Shown: positions 16,245-21,876 of the stretch, in pieces | How the letters are laid out: each line of letters starts with the position of its first letter | Numbering within the stretch: the first letter of the stretch is position 1 | Assembly: GCA_904501885.1 (NCBI GenBank) | Contig: CAJGCP010000035.1 | Location: 1-22,666, forward strand | From: an uncultured Acetatifactor sp. | GTDB lineage: Bacteria; Bacillota; Clostridia; Lachnospirales; Lachnospiraceae | Direction: 5' to 3' | DNA: 22,666 bases | Program-made: the position numbers and the translations under genes | Notes under the pieces: generated by a model | Databases searched by the model: none | Seen by the model: the letters and a program-made list of their open reading frames with translations, nothing else | What the model was told of the DNA's origin: nothing

Positions 16245-16655
16245 TTAATTGCCGTAATAGTCATTTCCGCACTCGCATTCGTAATGGTAAACATTCAACC
16301 CACGGTCAGGGTCGAATCCAACTAGGGTTTGGGTGTGGTTGTGAGCCTCATAGTAATACCTACCAGTAGTCTCATAGTAGGAGTGAGCGCAGCTTGCGCA
16401 CTCGTACAGGGTTGCTTCGTCAACACGATGGACACCCCCGCAGTCCACGAAAACGGCGGACATCGTGGCTCTGTAAACATGCTCACCGCCGGGGCAAGTG
16501 GATACAGCGAGCACAGCCACACCACCATCAGAGCAGCATGTGCCAGTATGTTCGTGTTCGTTGAATTCAGCCGCAAATGCTGCCACAGACAGAGTGGATA
16601 ACACCATAACCATCACAAGGAATGCGGACAGAGTCTTTACAATGGACTTCTTCAT
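16245..16655 (-). CDS. Secreted Cys/His-rich small protein
   Basis: A 136-residue protein with a clear signal peptide: MKKSIVKTLSAFLVMVMVLS then LSVAAFAAE, cleavage expected after AFA near residue 28. The mature part of about 107 residues has eight Cys and several His: TGTCCSDGG, STCPGGEHVY, VDCGGVHRV, YECASCAHSYYE and YECECGNDYYG. The CxxC-like ECASC and CEC pairs with nearby His suggest metal binding or disulfides outside the cell. GGAGG precedes ATG 16655. It lies upstream of, and in the same direction as, the ABC permease operon, separated by a hairpin, so it could be a substrate or co-regulated factor. A structured secreted peptide, possibly antimicrobial, is a hypothesis. Confidence 0.8.
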   Translation of the reverse strand: MKKSIVKTLSAFLVMVMVLSTLSVAAFAAEFNEHEHTGTCCSDGGVAVLAVSTCPGGEHVYRATMSAVFVDCGGVHRVDEATLYECASCAHSYYETTGRYYYEAHNHTQTLVGFDPDRGLNVYHYECECGNDYYGN

Positions 16656-16693
16656 AATAAACCTCCAATATATTAGTTTTGGATTGGAACGTC

Positions 16694-16707
16694 CAAGAAG
16701 CTTCTTG
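16694..16707. promoter_or_regulatory. 14-bp palindrome at the predicted start site of the secreted protein gene
   Basis: CAAGAAGCTTCTTG is a perfect palindrome beginning three bases downstream of the -10 at 16710-16715 (minus strand), so a bound regulator would cover the transcription start. The XRE protein encoded at 16849-17208 is a candidate binder, by proximity only. Confidence 0.45.
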
Positions 16708-16709
16708 TG

Positions 16710-16738
16710 ATTTAAAGTTTACCAAAACAAATCAACAA
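16710..16738 (-). promoter_or_regulatory. Candidate promoter of the secreted Cys/His-rich protein gene
   Basis: On the minus strand TTGTTG (16733-16738), 17 nt, TTAAAT (16710-16715), about 55 nt before ATG 16655. Moderate matches to sigma-A consensus. Confidence 0.45.
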
Positions 16739-16786
16739 TTTCCATTAATCATTCACACAAACCGAATTATATTGCACGAAACAGGA

Positions 16787-16823
16787 AAAAGCTGTGCATA
16801 CGTTCATTTGATGCACAGCTTTT
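16787..16823 (-). terminator. Bidirectional-type terminator after the XRE gene
   Basis: AAAAGCTGTGCAT (16787-16799) pairs perfectly with ATGCACAGCTTTT (16811-16823), 13 bp with an 11-nt loop. Read leftwards it ends in TTTTTCCTGTTT, fitting the XRE gene ending at 16849. Confidence 0.85.
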
Positions 16824-16848
16824 GAGCTATTTAGTTATATGATGCAGG

Positions 16849-17208
16849 CTAGTCGTTCGAAAACAGCGCCAGTAATTTCCGAGTAATTTCTATTTGTTGA
16901 GGGGATAGCACATCCCCAGCGCTGGTTGGTGTGGCAAATTCTTCAAAAAGCAAGTCCAGGAATTCCTTCTGCTCGTTGGATAATCCTTTTGCAGAATAGC
17001 TCTCCTCACAATTCAAATCAACGAAGTATGTAATGGGGACATATAAAACCTCAGATATACTGATCAGCACTTCTGTAGGCGGCGTTTGTGTATTCGTTTC
17101 ATATCCGCTTATTGCAGGAACGCTTTTGTTAATTCGCTTTGCCAGCATTGCCTGCGTCAGGCCGCGTTTTATTCGCATTTCTTTCAGCCTTGACCCTAAA
17201 TCGTACAT
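16849..17208 (-). CDS. XRE-family helix-turn-helix regulator
   Basis: A 119-residue regulator. The N-terminal lambda-repressor-like HTH covers about residues 5-62 (LGSRLKEMRIKRGLTQAMLAKRINKS, then VPAISGYETNTQTPPTEVLISISEVL). A C-terminal segment of 50 residues, mostly helical, may mediate dimerisation (LSNEQKEFLDLLFEEF). GGGAG lies about 9 nt before ATG 17208. It is divergent from the agr regulator gene, sharing a 140-bp control region, and upstream of the secreted protein gene. It could repress either neighbour or itself; nothing in the sequence decides this. It has its own strong terminator. Confidence 0.9.
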   Translation of the reverse strand: MYDLGSRLKEMRIKRGLTQAMLAKRINKSVPAISGYETNTQTPPTEVLISISEVLYVPITYFVDLNCEESYSAKGLSNEQKEFLDLLFEEFATPTSAGDVLSPQQIEITRKLLALFSND

Positions 17209-17271
17209 AGCACAACGCTCCCACAGTTTTTCTATATATAAATTATGATAGCATACATATATTCAGCATTA

Positions 17272-17299
17272 TTGAAATGGTTGACAGAATGTGTATAAT
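17272..17299 (+). promoter_or_regulatory. Promoter of the response regulator-kinase pair
   Basis: TTGAAA (17272-17277), 16 nt, TATAAT (17294-17299), about 30 nt before the first strong ribosome binding site at 17333-17339. A TTGACA at 17281 is too close to the -10 to be its partner. Confidence 0.6.
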
Positions 17300-17348
17300 T
17301 ATACTGAACTTACGGGACAAAGCACTTGCATCAAGGAGGTTTCTGTGT

Positions 17349-18143
17349 ATGATTAAAGCCAACAATGATTCAATATGCTCTGCTGTGCCTTGCCAAGCAG
17401 TGATTGGAGGCTATATGATCCGAGTTTTATTGTGCGACGACAACGCGCCTTTTCTAGAATCGCTTCGCGGTGAAATTAGAAGGATTTTAAAGGTCCATAA
17501 AATTGAAGGCGTTATTCACATGTATTCTTGTGTTGAAGAAATTCCAGAACATTTGCTATCGGATTGCGATATCTACTTCCTGGATATCGACTTTGAGAAA
17601 AAGCAATACACGGGGATTGATCTGGCTAAACAAATACGCACGAATAATCCGAATGCGATTATCGTCTTTGCTACAAATTTCATTGAATACGCCCCAGAAG
17701 GTTATGAAGTACAAGCGTTCCGCTATTTGCTGAAGCGTGACATTCATGCAAAATTGGAGCAATGCCTGCTTCAAACAATTTCCAAATTGCGAACTGAACA
17801 TGAGAGCATACAGATCAATATTGCCGGCGAGATATTAACCATTCCTTTGGTAGAAATTCTTTACATTGAATCACAGGCACATCTCGCTTTAATCCATGTT
17901 TTGAAAAAAGGAACTCAAACGACTAAAACTTATCGTTTCTACTCGTCTCTCTCCAACCTAGAGCAGGAATTGTCAACACAAGGTTTTCTGCGGATTCAGA
18001 AAAGCTATTTAGTAAATATGCGTCGAATCAGGAAATACCAATGTAATGAGGCACAATTAGACAACGGACAAGTTTTGCGAGTAAGTGAGAAAAACTACGC
18101 AGAGAATAAAAAGCGGTATCTTCTGTGGAAAGGGAGACGGTAA
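17349..18143 (+). CDS. AgrA-type LytTR response regulator
   Basis: Receiver domain plus LytTR DNA-binding domain. Numbered from ATG 17415, the receiver has Asp8-Asp9 (LLCDDN), phosphoacceptor Asp57 (FLDID), Thr87 (FATN) and Lys107 (YLLKRD). The LytTR domain is about residues 138-238 (ILYIESQAHLALIHV, GFLRIQKSYLVNMRRI). Two in-frame starts are possible: ATG 17349 after AAGGAGG with 9-nt spacing gives 264 residues with a 22-residue extension, while ATG 17415 after GGAGG with 4-nt spacing gives the usual 242-residue protein. I report the longer span because its site is stronger; family comparison favours 17415. It should activate the agr promoter after phosphorylation by the kinase whose ATG follows its TAA directly. 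Confidence 0.92.
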   Translation: MIKANNDSICSAVPCQAVIGGYMIRVLLCDDNAPFLESLRGEIRRILKVHKIEGVIHMYSCVEEIPEHLLSDCDIYFLDIDFEKKQYTGIDLAKQIRTNNPNAIIVFATNFIEYAPEGYEVQAFRYLLKRDIHAKLEQCLLQTISKLRTEHESIQINIAGEILTIPLVEILYIESQAHLALIHVLKKGTQTTKTYRFYSSLSNLEQELSTQGFLRIQKSYLVNMRRIRKYQCNEAQLDNGQVLRVSEKNYAENKKRYLLWKGRR

Positions 18144-19430
18144 ATGGAATATGTTTTAAGTGCCTTCTGGGCAGCATTGGAGTTAATTGCACTTCATTTC
18201 TTTTGGAATGCGTTCCTTGAAATCAATCGATCCATGAAAATTTACTGCATCACTTTCTCTGTGGCATGGGTTTTATCGCTGTTATTTTTAAATATCGGCA
18301 TACCTGATATATACGAACAAGCACTATCATTCACAATGTTTATTGCTCTTGCGCTCATTTGCTATCGGGGATCCTTTGTCCGCAAGATATTATTTGTCGT
18401 ATTGTTTTTTGCTTTAGTTGCAATCGTTGATACCACAATCGTATATGGCATCAGCGCGGTTTTGGGTATTAGTTTGGCAGAATTAGTCTGGAGAAAGGTT
18501 ACTTATGCTGTCGCAGTTTCAGTCGGAAAGCTGATAATTATTTTTCTCGCTTGGATTCTATGCCGTTTTCGTAAGGTGCGCGCCCATGAGCCAATTCGTC
18601 AAAAGTTATTGTTGCTAATAGTATTGTTTCCTACTGTCTCATTGGGTATGTTAGCCGTTGTATTTCATAGCAATCGCGAAATGGGAGATTTATCAATTGG
18701 CTCAGTATGCTTCAGTATTATGCTTGCCTTTGCTAACATTGCAACAATTTATCTATTTGACTTGATGGAGAAAAATGCATCTGAAACCAAAAAGCTCGCC
18801 TTGTTAAACCAGCAAATGGACATCCAAACTAACAGTATTTTATCATTAGAAAAAAACTATCGAGCACAGCGAAAAGCAACTCACGAGCATCGTAATCAAA
18901 TCCAAACAATCCACGATCTGCTACTTTCTGGTAAATATGATGCCGCCAAATCATATGTGCAACAGCTCCAGGGGATGCAAACAACACGGATTTTTACCAT
19001 TAATTCACATCACCCGATTATTGATGCGATTATGAATCAAAAATACCAACTAGCGCAGGAATGGGATATTGATGTGTGTGTAACGGTCAATGATTTGTCT
19101 GGTGTTTCTGTTCCCACAGATTCCTTGGTTGTTCTATTATCTAACCTTTTAGACAATGCAATTGAAGCCTGCATGCATCTTCCGCAAAATCGAATTATCC
19201 AGTGTAGTATTCTGTATACGGATTCGCTTTACATTTCTGTTCGGAACACTTCTTTCCCTGTAGAAATAAAAGATAACTTTATCCCAACCACCAAAGAACC
19301 TAAAGAAGATCATGGGTATGGGCTTCCTCACATCGACTTTATTCTCAACCAACTCCATGCTGAGTATGTTCTCTCATACGAGGATGGCTGGTTTGAATTT
19401 GCAACAGAAATACCTCGCAATTCAGCTTGA
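18144..19430 (+). CDS. AgrC-type sensor histidine kinase (GHKL family)
   Basis: A 428-residue kinase. The first 200 residues hold six or seven hydrophobic helices, the usual peptide-sensing domain of AgrC. A coiled linker (about 205-240) leads to the phosphoacceptor motif His247-Glu-x-x-Asn251 (THEHRNQIQ). The ATPase domain has the N box NLLDNAIEAC at 334-343 and the G box HGYGLPHI near 389-396, marking the GHKL HPK10 group. It should bind the AIP made by the AgrB/AgrD pair downstream and phosphorylate the LytTR regulator encoded immediately upstream (TAA followed by ATG). A strong terminator at 19435-19469 separates it from agrB. The order regulator-kinase-protease-peptide differs from staphylococci, where agrB and agrD come first. 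Confidence 0.92.
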   Translation: MEYVLSAFWAALELIALHFFWNAFLEINRSMKIYCITFSVAWVLSLLFLNIGIPDIYEQALSFTMFIALALICYRGSFVRKILFVVLFFALVAIVDTTIVYGISAVLGISLAELVWRKVTYAVAVSVGKLIIIFLAWILCRFRKVRAHEPIRQKLLLLIVLFPTVSLGMLAVVFHSNREMGDLSIGSVCFSIMLAFANIATIYLFDLMEKNASETKKLALLNQQMDIQTNSILSLEKNYRAQRKATHEHRNQIQTIHDLLLSGKYDAAKSYVQQLQGMQTTRIFTINSHHPIIDAIMNQKYQLAQEWDIDVCVTVNDLSGVSVPTDSLVVLLSNLLDNAIEACMHLPQNRIIQCSILYTDSLYISVRNTSFPVEIKDNFIPTTKEPKEDHGYGLPHIDFILNQLHAEYVLSYEDGWFEFATEIPRNSA

Positions 19431-19434
19431 CCAT

Positions 19435-19469
19435 AAAAAGGATTACGCAATTTGTGCGTAATCCTTTTT
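19435..19469 (+). terminator. Strong terminator after the sensor kinase gene
   Basis: AAAAAGGATTACGCA (19435-19449) pairs perfectly with TGCGTAATCCTTTTT (19455-19469), a 15-bp stem with a 5-nt loop and a T run. It begins four bases after the kinase stop, so agrB and agrD need their own promoter. Confidence 0.9.
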
Positions 19470-19484
19470 CCTGTTTCATGCTAA

Positions 19485-19509
19485 TTTTTTTCCATTTCAT
19501 GGTGAAAAA
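19485..19509. promoter_or_regulatory. Dyad upstream of agrB, candidate LytTR-regulator site
   Basis: CCAT-TTC-ATGG (19492-19502) is a perfect inverted repeat, extended by T-rich and A-rich flanks (19485-19491 and 19505-19509). It lies about 55 nt before agrB, where a LytTR regulator would bind. It does not match the staphylococcal AgrA direct-repeat consensus, so the assignment is tentative. Confidence 0.35.
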
Positions 19510-19561
19510 GTAGAAAAGGGGACTAACCTATGCTATCCTTACTGCAATTGGAGGATGACAA

Positions 19562-20179
19562 ATGCAGAGGTTAGTTGACAGAATTACCAGTTACTGTGTA
19601 AATGAAAATCTCATCAAGCCAGAAGAAATACCGTGGTTTAGATATGGCCTGGAGAGGAAACTGTCGACGATTTTCGTTGGCATCCCGTTTTTGATTATTG
19701 CATTCACAATTTCAAATTCACTCTGTGCAATTTCTTTCTTTACTACATATTTCTTTATTCGAAAATATATCGGTGGCTATCACGCAAAAACCATATGGGG
19801 GTGCCTTACTTTTTCATTACTGTTGGAATTAGTTTTCCTTGGTATGCTGTCGCATCTATTGACTATTCCTGTTCTTTTAGGCGTACTCGGAATAAGCTTT
19901 TTCGTTATATTCATGCTAGCACCCTATAACCATCCCAACATGCATCTATCAACCGAAGAAATAAGGGGTTGTCGCCAGCGGGGTCTCCTGCGGACTTGCT
20001 TAGTCATGCTGGTCGGAATTATTGCATGCCTTGTTAAAATTAAAGAAGTTGCCAACGGATGTACCATCGGTATTGCAATGGCTGCTACATTGCTCTGCCT
20101 AGGATATATATATGATTGGAGGAAAGCGCACCATGAAAAACAGCAAGATCAAGGACATGGCAAAAGTGCTCATTTCTAA
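19562..20179 (+). CDS. agrB: AgrB-type cysteine protease, AIP processing and export
   Basis: A 205-residue integral membrane protease that cuts the AgrD propeptide after the ring and forms the thiolactone. The family motif RKYIGGYHAKT gives catalytic His74, and Cys81 (WGCLTF) lies seven residues later, the same spacing as His77/Cys84 of Staphylococcus aureus AgrB. The LAPYNHPNMHLSTEE region matches the conserved loop of the family. Hydrophobic helices lie near 35-55, 80-100, 103-120, 145-160 and 165-182. GGAGG is 7 nt before ATG 19562. Its 3' end overlaps the start of the AgrD gene by 47 nt, so the two are made in a coupled manner. The C-terminal tail is polar and His/Gln-rich. Confidence 0.95.
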   Translation: MQRLVDRITSYCVNENLIKPEEIPWFRYGLERKLSTIFVGIPFLIIAFTISNSLCAISFFTTYFFIRKYIGGYHAKTIWGCLTFSLLLELVFLGMLSHLLTIPVLLGVLGISFFVIFMLAPYNHPNMHLSTEEIRGCRQRGLLRTCLVMLVGIIACLVKIKEVANGCTIGIAMAATLLCLGYIYDWRKAHHEKQQDQGHGKSAHF

Positions 20180-20309
20180 AATGACATCGGACATTCCGTA
20201 TGAATGGCCGCCCTCTTGCCTTGTTTTCACGTATCAACCCATGCGTCCGGAACAACAGAATATTCAGTGTGACAATGTGGATGCATCCAAAGCCAAAGAA
20301 GATCAGTAA
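20133..20309 (+). CDS. agrD: AgrD-type autoinducing peptide precursor
   Basis: A 58-residue propeptide encoded from ATG 20133 inside the end of agrB; GGAGG lies at 20119-20123. Residues 1-20 form the lysine-containing amphipathic leader (KIKDMAKVLISKMTSD). The core is IPYEWPPS then Cys29-Leu-Val-Phe-Thr33 (20217-20231), followed by YQPMRPE. Clostridial AgrD proteins share Cys-x4 before (Y/H)QP and a PxxP-like acidic tail; in Clostridium perfringens the ring is Cys-Leu-Trp-Phe-Thr before HQP. The predicted signal is therefore a five-residue thiolactone, Cys29 to Thr33, perhaps with a short N-terminal tail. The tail after the ring is 25 residues, longer than usual, and contains a second Cys (NIQCDN). 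High confidence as AgrD; ring inferred from homology. Confidence 0.9.
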   Translation: MKNSKIKDMAKVLISKMTSDIPYEWPPSCLVFTYQPMRPEQQNIQCDNVDASKAKEDQ

Positions 20310-20431
20310 CTCAATAATAACCACGCTCCAGATATCTACCATAAGAACAAGCTACAAGTCAGCTAAAATCCCGCACAATAATGGTCAGAGCCAGACACAT
20401 GGATGCAGAGTGATTATTGGAGGGAAGTAAT

Positions 20432-20617
20432 GTGCAGAACATCAACAAAGGGCAGCTATGGATCCGTTGCCCAATATGCAATGGGAAAACTCGAACCAAA
20501 GTGTACCAAGATACAACGCTGGTCAATTTCCCATTGTACTGTCCAAAATGTAAGCAAGAAATTCGTGTGAATGTGACACAGTTGAAAATGATTGTCTGCA
20601 AAGAGCCCGATGCGTAA
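20432..20617 (+). CDS. Cysteine-rich KTR-type small zinc-ribbon protein
   Basis: A 61-residue protein from GTG 20432, chosen because GGAGG (20419-20423) is 8 nt upstream; a TTG at 20417 lies within that region. Two CxxC pairs, RCPICNGKTRTKV and LYCPKCKQEI, form a typical zinc ribbon, and GKTRTK is the KTR motif for which the family is named. It ends in CKEPDA, another family-typical feature. Family members are encoded on Firmicutes conjugative and integrative elements and often lie near regulatory genes, but their function is unknown; nucleic-acid binding is likely. It follows agrD by 122 nt and shares its direction, so it is probably part of the same transcript up to the terminator at 20623. 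Confidence 0.85.
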   Translation: MQNINKGQLWIRCPICNGKTRTKVYQDTTLVNFPLYCPKCKQEIRVNVTQLKMIVCKEPDA

Positions 20618-20622
20618 TGCAC

Positions 20623-20667
20623 AGAGCCTGCATCTCTTACTCAGAGTAAAGGGAGGCAGGCTCTTTT
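20623..20667 (+). terminator. Terminator between the KTR gene and convergent XRE gene
   Basis: AGAGCCTGC (20623-20631) pairs with GCAGGCTCT (20656-20664), 9 bp with a 24-nt loop, followed by TTTC. It ends one base before the convergent XRE gene. Confidence 0.7.
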
Positions 20668-20668
20668 C

Positions 20669-21019
20669 TTATTCAATAGATTGGGCGGTTTTGCTGCGCA
20701 ACACCTCTAGAATTGCCTGTACTGCAGGGATGATTGCAGCAGCCTCCTGCTCATTGCAATCCTCAATCAGAATTCTAAGCTGCCGCAAGGATGGTGAATC
20801 CCGAAGGATCTCAGGGGTGAATATCTCCCGCGCGTCTACTTTTAATGTGCGAATCAAAGGATACAACACTTCCATTTTAGGGTTGCCTTTATAGTTCTCG
20901 ATGTTAAGAATTGTACGAGAATCGACATCAATCAACTCAGCAATCTCATACTGTGTTAGCTTCAATCTTGTGCGAGCCTGTTTTACCGTGTCACCCAAAG
21001 GACGAGAATAGTCACTCAT
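20669..21019 (-). CDS. XRE-family helix-turn-helix regulator
   Basis: A 116-residue protein. The HTH spans about residues 7-65 (GDTVKQARTRLKLTQYEIAELIDV, SRTILNIENYKGNPKMEVLYPLIRTL). The C-terminal part is helical and ends in an acidic/aliphatic segment (EQEAAAIIPAVQAILEVL). GAGGTG lies 7 nt before ATG 21019. It is convergent with the agr/KTR transcript. Regulators of this kind are frequent next to KTR proteins on integrative elements, where they repress element functions. Whether it acts on the agr locus cannot be told. Confidence 0.9.
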   Translation of the reverse strand: MSDYSRPLGDTVKQARTRLKLTQYEIAELIDVDSRTILNIENYKGNPKMEVLYPLIRTLKVDAREIFTPEILRDSPSLRQLRILIEDCNEQEAAAIIPAVQAILEVLRSKTAQSIE

Positions 21020-21095
21020 TAGAATTCACCTCATGGTTATTCTACAATACACTTTCGTCCAATTGAATTCCTTGCAATTCACTACTATATGTATT

Positions 21096-21125
21096 TTGTT
21101 ACATATTATAGAGGTGTGATATAAT
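21096..21125 (+). promoter_or_regulatory. Extended -10 promoter, probably for the small RNA
   Basis: TTGTTA (21096-21101), 18 nt, TATAAT (21120-21125), with TG and one base before the -10 (TGATATAAT). It should start transcription near 21132, about 100 nt before the terminator at 21230. Confidence 0.6.
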
Positions 21126-21131
21126 GCCTTT

Positions 21132-21270
21132 TCTTGATTTTTCGTACAATAATGTGAATTTCAGCGCTTAATTAGCGCAAGTCACACTCTGGTATGTGAA
21201 GCGCAATTCACTAGAATGCAACATAGTCCAACAGCACCTGCTCGTATTGCTCGAGCGGGTGCTGTTTGTT
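21132..21270 (+). ncRNA. Candidate small RNA of about 135 nt
   Basis: A promoter at 21096-21125 and a strong terminator at 21230-21266 bracket a segment without a convincing gene. GTGAATT (21154-21160) and GCGCTT (21164-21169) pair with AAGCGCAATTCAC (21199-21211), a 13-bp stem with a 3-nt bulge. A competing stem GCGCT/AGCGC (21164-21168 with 21174-21178) is also possible. AGCGCAAGTCAC and AGCGCAATTCAC (21174 and 21200) are near-identical direct repeats that can trade places in pairing. A 15-codon ORF (21124-21171) overlaps the -10 and is not convincing. Function unknown. Confidence 0.45.
21230..21266 (+). terminator. Strong terminator after candidate small RNA
   Basis: AACAGCACC (21230-21238) with GGTGCTGTT (21258-21266), then a T-G wobble and GCTCG (21240-21244) with CGAGC (21252-21256), 15 bp in all, followed by TGTTGTTATT. 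Confidence 0.8.
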
Positions 21271-21415
21271 GTTATTATGGCCATTGCAACATATTCTTAC
21301 CCTTCGGTGCTTTTTGCGCACATGCAAAGCGCAGATGTTGGTGTTGCTATATAGCAAAATATCCGTGATCTCCGAAAGTCGCCTTACAAATTTCAAACTA
21401 AAGGAGATTACATCA

Positions 21416-21511
21416 ATGACTACTGATTTGATTTTGAAGTCACTGCTGCATACTACATGCACATACTTTACCTTTCGCTTTCCTGTTCATAGTTGGGGGT
21501 GTTTGTTTTGA
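21416..21511 (+). CDS. Small ORF of 31 codons, overlapping the next XRE start
   Basis: A 31-residue ORF starting at ATG 21416 with AAGGAG about 9 nt upstream. The peptide begins MTTDLILKSLLHTTCTYFTF and ends in TGA 21509-21511. That stop overlaps the TTG start of the XRE gene (TTGA), so the ORF could couple translation of the regulator or be a leader peptide. It is moderately hydrophobic with two Cys and no signal peptide. No family is recognised. Coding status rests on the ribosome binding site and the stop-start overlap only. Confidence 0.45.
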   Translation: MTTDLILKSLLHTTCTYFTFRFPVHSWGCLF

Positions 21512-21876
21512 ACACCAGGCAAATATCCAATGATCTTACTTATGTTTCCTGGCAATGTAGCGCAATGCGAAAAATGGCCAATAAAACGCAAAATGAGATA
21601 TCGGAGATCACCGGCATGGGAATCAATACAATTTACCGGATTGAAACCGGTCAGCGAATCCCGGACTTGGATCAGCTTTTTCGCTACTGCTATGCACTTA
21701 ATATCCCAATGGCAGAGCTTTTACCCCCCAGCATGCAGAGCAACCGTTCTACAAATCCGCTCCCATTCTTCAATTTAGCATATTGTCAGCTGACAGAAAC
21801 CAACAAAGAGCTTGCCCTGCACATAATAAACGCCTTAATTAATGTCCTGCTTTCCCAACAAAAGAGCAATCCTTAG
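21508..21876 (+). CDS. XRE-family helix-turn-helix regulator
   Basis: A 122-residue protein from TTG 21508, chosen because GGGGGTG lies 6 nt upstream. The HTH covers about residues 12-70 (SWQCSAMRKMANKTQNEISEITGM, GINTIYRIETGQRIPDLDQLFRYCYAL, then NIPMAELLPP). The C-terminal 50 residues are helical and probably dimerise (ELALHIINALINVLLSQQ). The start overlaps the stop of a 31-codon ORF. Its stop is followed within five bases by the first of two mutually exclusive hairpins at 21881-21916. Confidence 0.88.
   Translation: MNTRQISNDLTYVSWQCSAMRKMANKTQNEISEITGMGINTIYRIETGQRIPDLDQLFRYCYALNIPMAELLPPSMQSNRSTNPLPFFNLAYCQLTETNKELALHIINALINVLLSQQKSNP

Noticed and set aside
17281..17299. TTGACA seven bases before TATAAT
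   Set aside because: The spacing is far too short for a sigma-A promoter. The TATAAT is better paired with TTGAAA at 17272.
21124..21171. 15-codon ORF MPFLDFSYNNVNFSA at the small RNA
   Set aside because: Its ATG is inside the -10 hexamer of the promoter, so it would precede the transcript start.
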